In this document: in pieces, positions 57,270 through 64,000 of the stretch
Numbering within the stretch: position 1 is the first letter of the stretch
Layout: each line of letters begins with the position of its first letter
Assembly: GCA_964030785.1 (NCBI GenBank)
Contig: OZ034969.1
Coordinates: 48,867,701 to 48,931,700, forward strand
Reading direction: 5' to 3'
Length of the DNA: 64,000 bases
Origin: Siderastrea siderea
Taxonomy: Eukaryota > Cnidaria > Anthozoa > Scleractinia > Rhizangiidae
Position numbers and translations under genes: made by a program
The notes under the pieces: generated by a model
What the model was told of the DNA's origin: nothing
The model's input: the letters and a program-made list of their open reading frames with translations, nothing else
The model's database searches: none

Positions 57270-58874
57270 GGGACGGACCATTAGAAAAGTGATGGGGGGG
57301 GGGGGAACAAAAAAATTTCATGCAAGGGAAAATGTCCGAAAAAAAATTCATGCACAAGATGGGTCTCATTTTGATATGAAACCATAATTCGTTCTGCCAA
57401 AGTGCTCAAGTAGTGTCTCCAGTGTTTAAAAAATTGGAAATTTTCTGCGGCTCTGCCAGGATGCTACAAATATTGTTTTCATAATTAATATTTCTTTTGT
57501 CGGGAGGGGGATACCTTCGCCTGGAACAATTTTTTTGTTGTTTTTATAGTCATAGTCATACAGTTGAACCTGTTATTTTGAGCCGTCAGGGGAAACAAAA
57601 AAGTTTGAAACAGCGGGAGTTTAAAATAACCGATAGTAAATGAGTGAAGGGCAAATCCAAGCCGAAGGGAAATTGGTTTAAGTTGGGAGTAGCTGGAGCG
57701 ACAGGCCTCCACGACTTCTAACAGTGGAAACATTTAGATAATGTAGCCTCTTTTAAATATTTTTGCACTGACAAGTATAGTGGCTCATAAGATTTGTCGT
57801 TGCAATGACTGTCTTGGTTTTATTAAGTGCCATTAAAACCTATTTGAGCCTTGGCACCGTTTGTTGACATTGAGTTCAGTCAATTAGCCTTTTTCGAAAC
57901 TGTGAGTTTCGTGTCTGTGGAGCTTAATATGTTTCCTCCTTTTGTAAGCAAGTCTTTCGACTGCTGGTTTGTACAGGCAAGACCATGGTTTTGACCCTCC
58001 ACATGGGTCTCATCAGTTGCCGGGATTGGTTTTGCGAGTTGCTCTTATGCAACCTCATGTATGTTTTGAGAATGGCAAGGCATTTCGTTTGGCAAACGTT
58101 TCCCGTTGTGTATTTATACCCACTGTGTGGATCAAAAATCCAGGATTTCTACTGGTTAATCAAAGGTGGCCAACTGTCAAATGTGGTTTTCGATCCTTAT
58201 CCGTTTGAAGCTTACATTTGTTTGTATATGTTGCGTTTTTGACATTTTAGCACTCTCCCACTGTGTCTACATCCTCAAAAAGCTGTTACATTAAATTATA
58301 ACCCTTAACTTCCCAGCGAAGGGTTAGAAGGTACCTGTATGTATTTTATATGAAAAGTTTTAAAGGCAAATTTATGAGATACGTTTTTGAAAAGAATTGT
58401 TTTTAAATTAAGGAAATAACAGTGCATGTACTGTATATTTTATAAATTAATCTTTCTGGACACCACTGTTTGTATCAAATCATTTCATATGAATACGTGT
58501 TTTATAAAAAATCCATACATGTATATCAATAATATTACACAGTTTTTCACTATAAATCGCTACTTACTTTTGAAACCTCCTTCAGTAAATTAAATTTTGA
58601 AGCGAACATTACTAAAAAGTGTTTTGTAGTAAAATAAACTTAAAAATGTAAAGTAACGTAACAGTACAAGCTATGTATTTAGTAAAACAAAGTTGCATTG
58701 TTTTTAATTAATTCAATAGGAAATTGTACATAAGGAAAATATTTGCTCCAAAAACAAAAATTCGTGCATAGGGCTGTAGCCAAAAAAAAATTCTCACACA
58801 GGAAATGGGCCAAAAAAAAATTCCGGCAGGCTAAAAATCCCCCCCCCCCCATCACTTTTCTAATGGTCCGTCCC
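57270..58874. mobile_element. 1.6-kb TTA-flanked element (PIF/Harbinger-like target site), non-autonomous
   Basis: GGGACGGACCATTAGAAAAG and then TGATGGGGGG occur at the left and, inverted, at the right. Sub-terminal AAAAAAATTC.TGCA words occur on both sides. TTA lies at 57267-57269 and 58875-58877. TWA target duplications and GG-type ends are known for PIF/Harbinger elements. The interior has no transposase. It sits about 680 bases upstream of the nup210 start codon. Confidence 0.85.
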
Positions 58875-58896
58875 TTATCTCCAGTGAGGTCTCATG

Positions 58897-60370
58897 GTCA
58901 AAATTCCAAGCCAAAGGATAATAATCCCGCTGAACGCATTAAGTGAAGCCCTAAAGCATGATACCAACGTTAGCCTTAAAAGGGCTGACAAAGGAACTAC
59001 AACTGTAGCTGTTTAGGTCGTGAGGATAAAATTAAAAAAGGTCAAACCCAGTTAGATAACAGAGAACACTACAGACCTCTTGTGAATCTCCTATCGTGGA
59101 GGAAACAAACCTAAGAGTTCAACGGCTTATTAGCGAATTCTACCTTGGAAACCTTATAGATGAATGCCCAAAACATGGCTTTGTCAAACACCATAGCTGC
59201 CCCATATTCCAATATTCTACACCCTATCAAGGACCAACCTCAGTCGGGAAACCAAATCAGGCTGTGATACTGGGCCCAAGTACAACCGAGAAACTATCAC
59301 CCTTCGTTTATAAACTCCATCAACCTATACGTAACAACAGAAGTCATGTCTGAAAGATACGACTCGCTTTATCAATTTCTTCGAGAAAACACAATCCTGG
59401 TTTCAATGGACATTACAAGCTTATATACAAATATACCACAGGAGGAAAAAATAAACTTAGTGTGCAATGCATACAAAGCATTTCACGCAAATGAACGTCC
59501 TATATCCCTGCATGTCTACTGCAACGAATGCTCAGACTTAACTTAGTGGAGAACTCCATCCAATAGAGAAAACTACCTACAAGTACATGAAACTGTCACG
59601 AACACCAACTGAAAATGGCAGTTGCTTTTTAATTTGTAAGGTAAGTGCAATTTGTTTACCCACGAAACACTTAGGAGCTCGAAAGCTCGTTAAGACGCGT
59701 CCGTGCGCTCCAGATCTAATTGGAATTTGGAAGTGTTGGTTTTTGAGGAGAGCATGTCTGGGGAAAACCGGAGTACCCGGACAAAAACCTCTCGGAGCAA
59801 GGACGACAGCCGACAGCAAACTCAACCAACATATGACACCGGGACCGGGAATCGAACCCGGGCCACATTGGTGGGAGGCGAGCGCTCTCACCACTGCGCC
59901 ATCCCTGCTCCCCTCAAATATTTTCATGGTTAAGGTAGAAAAGCGCTTTAAAACAGCTTGTCTGGAAACTATTCATTGGTGACATTCTCTCCCTCTGGGA
60001 CACAGCCAGAAAAGAGATTACACAGTTCAGTTTTTAACAAACACCATCAAACTATCAAGCTTGCAGCTGTAGTATCTGAAACAGAAACAAGGTTCTTTGA
60101 CACTACTGCATGAATACAAAGGCGAAAGATTAAAAACTGAGTCAGTGCAAAAACAAAACAAGAAAATCTTCACTCAGCCTTTTGTAATGCAATATTACCC
60201 GGCAGTGCCGAACGCAAAACCAATACTCATAAACACACAGCTGGCATCTTATAAAACAGCAACCATTGCTTAATGAGCTTTGCTCATGAGAGTAAAACTC
60301 TAGAAAGGCCAAAACACGTGCGTAGGAGTCGCACAGACCTGTAATTCTTTTTAACACCAAAAAGTGGATC
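58897..60370 (+). mobile_element. Old Penelope-like reverse transcriptase remnant, interrupted by a SINE
   Basis: Translations in shifting frames match the Penelope RT order: RADKGTTTVAV, EETNLRVQRLISEFYLGNL, then NTILVSMDITSLYTNIPQEE, NYLQVHETV and KMAVAF. After the SINE come ANIFMVKVEKRF, LVWKLFIGDILSLWDTARKE and VSETETRFFDTT. The catalytic F.DD motif has become FIGD, and there are many stops, so the copy is dead. The last 200 bases are only weakly supported. Confidence 0.8.
59632..59917 (-). mobile_element. tRNA-derived SINE inserted in the Penelope-like remnant
   Basis: On the minus strand the head reads GGGGAGCAGGGATGGCGCAG. Box A (TGGCGCAGTGG) is complementary to about 59891-59901, and box B (GGTTCGATTCC) to about 59848-59858. 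Both are RNA polymerase III promoter boxes inherited from a tRNA. The body continues to about 59632. The insertion point splits the RT motif between MAVAF and ANIFM. Confidence 0.85.
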
Positions 60371-62522
60371 AAGTTTAAATAACACTAATCAAAATTGCAG
60401 TTACAACCACTGGCTTAAATTTTAAGGTCATTTTAAAAGGCCAAAACAAGCGCACAAACGTCGCGCAGGCCCATCACTGTTTTTAACAACAAAGCCTCAG
60501 GAACCACCCCTACATTTCGTCAGGGGTATGGAAATACAACCCTTGACATACCTGACAGACAGTAACTAAGTCTATTTATCGATATTTATGTGACACGAAA
60601 TGGTAATTAAGGGGTACTATATAGAGATTGTTTTAAAATTTTATTTTAGGGATACCTTGTTTACAAAATTGGGATACGGATTATTTCCAAAATTTACCCA
60701 GGATTATGGATTATTCAGACCCCCCCCCCCCCCCTAACAGGGCCTCACTGGACTAGACTGCTCCCACGTTACGATAATACGAACACGTTTTTGTAACTGC
60801 CAGGGTGGTCTCAGTTTTTAACGAGGTTTTAATTCATGTACCCCAACGTTGTTGTCGCGGCAAAATCTTCCCAGGCCGATACCGCAGTTTACCTGCTACT
60901 ACTAAGCAACTACCTTGTCAAACCTAGTAACATTGAACTGAGGAGTAAACAAGAAGGAAGCCAACTTTGATTATACGTCATTAAACTTTAATTACATGTA
61001 TAACTCGGATGTGAAGATAGCCACTATAAAGAAGCTTATTGTCTTAGCTTGCTCTCAGAGAGTTGCAGTCCGCGGATAGGTCGCGTAGCGACTCAGTAGA
61101 GTGTATTATGATAATCACTCTAAATCAGTCCGCAACTGGAATTAAATAAACTCCAGATGGTGGAATAACTTTATTTTGGGGTTATTATAATTCCTTTCTG
61201 CTGCGGTGGAGTTAAGCTAAGTAACCTACCCCATAAAAAGAGTAAGTCAGAAAAACACAATTTGATGACTGGACACAGGAGTAATTTCAACTCCCGATTT
61301 GGAGTTAGGTTCAGTCAGGAGTTCAAAAAACCCTCATTGAAGGGATTATTTGAACATGAAATTCAATCTCCATATTTAATGTGAAAATAACTCTTTGAAT
61401 ATTACTGTGTATTAAGAGAATCACGCGGTATCACAACTGCCTGTGTTTTTTTTTAAGCTTGTGACACACATGTATATCTTGTGATTTACATTTATTCCTA
61501 AAGAGCAAAGTTTCGTTAAAATACGTTTTGTGATTTTTCAGTACAATTTTTTGCCTTTTTGTCCGGATCAGCACAATCTTCTACGTGGCAGGCAGGACAA
61601 TTCGGCTACTTTTAAACATCTATGAAATTCAAGTTCAATTTGACGATTCAGTTCTTCTAAAGCGGAAATAAATTCCGGCGGATTCTTCTATCAAGGCAAA
61701 CACAGCTCTACATTGGTAGCTCTAAGTCCTATAGTAGAGTAAAGCATTTTTCAGGGGCCATAGGTCGACGATATACATTGGATCGCGCTGTGTTTTCTCT
61801 CAGAAAGAACATTTTGTTCTTACGTTTATTTGGCTGCAGTTTATTTAATTTGTTGCTATTTCAACCTTATAACAACGATGTCGTAATTTTAATGTTCGTT
61901 GCAATTGGCCCGCATTGAAGTGGTTGTCAACTGTGCTTCGAGCTTTTAAAAGAAAATGACGGATGAACCGGAAAAGCACCAGGTCAATGATTCAAAGGGT
62001 GAATTATATTTCTCCAGAAGGTTCCTCTTTCTTGAGTTGTTGTCTGAGAAGTTTAATGTGTGGTTTGTCATAGGACGCGGATAAACAAACAGGACAGAGA
62101 GAGAGAGGGGGGGGGGGGGGTGAGGGTACGCACACCAGTGTTTTTGAAAGGATTCATGTACGGAGGACTTCCCGTACGATCACCCCACCCGTGTTGTATT
62201 TCATTTCGGGAAAAGAATATTCGTTGTGAGAATAAATTTTTTGTCTGAATATTTTGAAAAACTGAATAAAGGTCGTTCTCGTGATGAAGTCTAATAATCT
62301 CACGAAATCACATGATTTTTTTTGTAATACTTGAATGCTGTAAATTAGAAAGCTCTCTTCATTTTACTGAGCATTTGGTACAGGCCAGGCCTATCACTTG
62401 TTGTCGCTCAAAACGACAATAGATTGCACGAATTTCAATTGAGCCATCGATACTTACTTCTAGAATTCAGTTTCAACGTTGCATCGGTTGTTTTAAGTGA
62501 TTTAGAACACAATCTATCTATC
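60371..62522. other. Intergenic stretch with nothing recognised
   Basis: After the Penelope-like remnant I see a C-run (60720-60734), a GA/G-run near 62095-62120 and otherwise AT-rich unique-looking sequence. The last few hundred bases would hold the promoter and 5' leader of the ATP-grasp-like gene. Confidence 0.5.
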
Positions 62523-62802
62523 ATGGCAAACATTGTTCTGTGTATCGGAAATGAGCTCTCCGAAGACCCGCACGTGTTTGATGTCGAGAGAAAGATCAAA
62601 GCACTGGACAGTGAGGCAAGACTAGTGAGTTTTGCACCCATGCAAGATGGCCATTTTATCGAAATCACCGCAGGAAATATTTTCGAGAATACTCCTAGCT
62701 GTATTTTTGTTGTGGATGGCGAACGCATCCCCGCCGAATCCATCACAGCTGTGTGGTGGCTCTGGAACCCTCATTTTCCATCGATGGATGGAGATCTCCA
62801 GG
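62523..62802 (+). CDS. First coding exon of a gene with a pre-ATP-grasp (MvdC/MvdD-like) domain
   Basis: ATG at 62523 (ATCATGGCA, a good Kozak context) opens MANIVLCIGNELSEDPHVFD. The exon continues with EARLVSFAPMQDGHFIEITA and GERIPAESITAVWWLWNPHF, and ends at donor CAGG/GTAGGT after 93 codons and one base. The closing I.AVW....P..P motif and the alternating beta pattern resemble the N-terminal domain in front of the ATP-grasp fold in MvdC/MvdD-type peptide-modifying ligases. An ATG 99 bases upstream in the same frame (62424) is less likely as a start. The rest of the gene lies beyond the right edge. Confidence 0.55.
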
Positions 62803-62830
62803 GTAGGTTTTTACGCTTCATGATAAGAAT

Positions 62831-63660
62831 TTTCTTATTTAAATTGTGCTGATATCTGGGTTGACGCTAATGGTGTTTTTGGGAACAGACTTGCAGGATT
62901 GAGCGAGCGCCCTCGTAATCTTACGAGTGTAGATCAGAATGCATGGCAGGCGCCAAAGGATGGGGGGGGGGGGGGGGGCAAACGGGGAATCGCAAGAGGG
63001 AGTGCGAGAGGAAGGAGAGGTCTGCCTTTCCCTACCCTCGTGTTTCCCGCTCGCGTATCGCGCTTCCTAATTCCCCCTTCTCCCTTAGAGCAGCTAATGT
63101 AGTGTAAGAAAATAGTCTGGTGATTTCACCACTTTCAACTGTAGGTTCGCGTTTAAGTGTAGAGGTCACCTATGCCTCGTAAGCAGAAGACCGAAGTCCT
63201 CTCTGGTGAACACTATTTCCCATGTTATATCGTGCATTTTACGCCGCGTGATTATCATTTTCTTATTTAAATTGTGCTGATATCTGGGTTGACGCTAATG
63301 GTGTTTTTGGGAACAGACTTCCAGGATTGAGTGAGCGCCCTCGTAATCTTACGAATGTAGAATGCATGGCAGGCGCCAAAGGATGGGGGTGGGGGGGGGG
63401 GGGGTGGTGAGGAAACCTGAAATCGCAAGGGGGAGCGGGAGTGGAAGGAGAGGTATGCTTTTCCCTTCCCTCGTGTTCAGCGCTGACGTATCGCGCTTCC
63501 TAATTCCCCCTTCTCCCTTAGAGCAGCTAATGAAGTAAGAAAATAGTCTGGTGATTCCCCCACTTTCAACTGTAGGTTCGCCTTTAGTGTAGAGGCCACG
63601 TATGCTTAGTAAGCAGAAGACCGAAGTGACCGATATTTCAGATGTTATATCGTGCCTTTT
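62831..63660. repeat. 428-bp tandem duplication in the intron after the ATP-grasp-like exon
   Basis: TTTCTTATTTAAATTGTGC at 62831 recurs at 63259, followed by matching sequence (ATCTGGGTTGACGCTAATGG, GCAGGCGCCAAAGGATGGGG, AAGCAGAAGACCGAAGT). The units differ by small indels and by the length of the poly-G run (near 62962 and 63385). Confidence 0.92.
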
Positions 63661-63880
63661 TTTTTCACTTAGTATGAATATTCCTGGCTTTCAATTTCTT
63701 ACTTTGCGAGCTCATAGGAGGACGCTTATCAGCAGAAACAAGGCCCTTTTTAGGGATACTGCGCTTGTGAGTGTGTAGAAATGCTTTCATAAAAAAGTGA
63801 TCAAACACAAAAGCAGTAACAAAAAATGCAAGCTCTAATAGCCCATTTTACCGTTGTGTTCTTTGAAGATCTTTTGGCCC

Positions 63881-64000
63881 TGGGGCCCGTTTCTCGAAAG
63901 CCCCAGTACCTTTTCGGGCCCAGAGCTATATTTTAAAATCAAAATCCAATCAATGGGTGTGTAGCTTTTAGCCCATAAACCAGCTCGACTTGTTTCGTCA
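63881..64000. mobile_element. Partial second copy of the GGGGCCCGTTTCTCG element
   Basis: GGGGCCCGTTTCTCGAAAGC followed by CTTTTCGGGCCC matches the left end of the 14069 element. The copy runs off the right edge. Confidence 0.7.

Noticed and set aside
57969..58242. Two overlapping ORFs of 79-85 residues inside the TTA-flanked element
   Set aside because: They have no transposase motif and no conserved domain; they overlap in different frames, as random ORFs do.
59832..59915. Possible functional tRNA gene
   Set aside because: Boxes A and B are present, but the cloverleaf arms do not close and the sequence continues into a SINE body.
59577..59927. ORF reading GAVVRALASHQCGPGSIPG on the minus strand
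   Set aside because: This peptide pattern is a common artefact of translating a tRNA-derived SINE; the polymerase III boxes explain it.

Overview
The window is animal genomic DNA: intron-rich, AT-leaning, low in genes and heavily loaded with transposon remains. The repeat families (Penelope-like elements, a tRNA-derived SINE, TTAA-flanked miniature elements, a Merlin copy) and the general texture suggest an anthozoan cnidarian such as a stony coral. That assignment is an inference from the style of the sequence, not a database result.

One host gene dominates. Twenty-two exons on the minus strand, from 56590 down to 137, encode the first 791 residues of nuclear pore membrane glycoprotein 210 (NUP210/gp210). 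All splice phases join without a break. The gene continues off the left edge of the window. Almost everything else between 1 and 56.6 kb lies inside its introns.

Three introns hold most of the foreign DNA. Intron 8 (24191-39760, 15.6 kb) carries a five-exon gene (31728 to 26335, minus strand) for a large protein with two zinc-finger-like modules, an XPG/FEN1-like nuclease signature and a cysteine-rich tail. It lies between inverted repeat arms (24945-25213 and 38338-38595), and at least three further elements are nested between those arms. Intron 2 (49414-56246) carries a broken Merlin transposase, an unknown 129-residue ORF, a divergently oriented two-exon gene with a DUF3987-type P-loop ATPase, a Penelope-like GIY-YIG fragment and a 65-bp minisatellite. 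Intron 5 (41947-46496) carries nested TTAA- and TA-flanked elements. Small TTAA-flanked elements of about 210 bp are scattered through the introns.

To the right of nup210 are a TTA-flanked 1.6-kb element (57270-58874), an old Penelope-like reverse transcriptase split by a SINE (58897-60370), about 2 kb with nothing recognisable, and the first coding exon of a plus-strand gene (62523-62802) that resembles the pre-ATP-grasp domain of bacterial MvdC/MvdD-type enzymes. A 428-bp tandem duplication lies in the intron after it.

The strongest candidates for something undescribed are (1) the nuclease gene and its possible element in intron 8 and (2) the 129-residue ORF plus DUF3987 ATPase pair in intron 2. 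Both carry stops or frameshifts and may be decayed copies.
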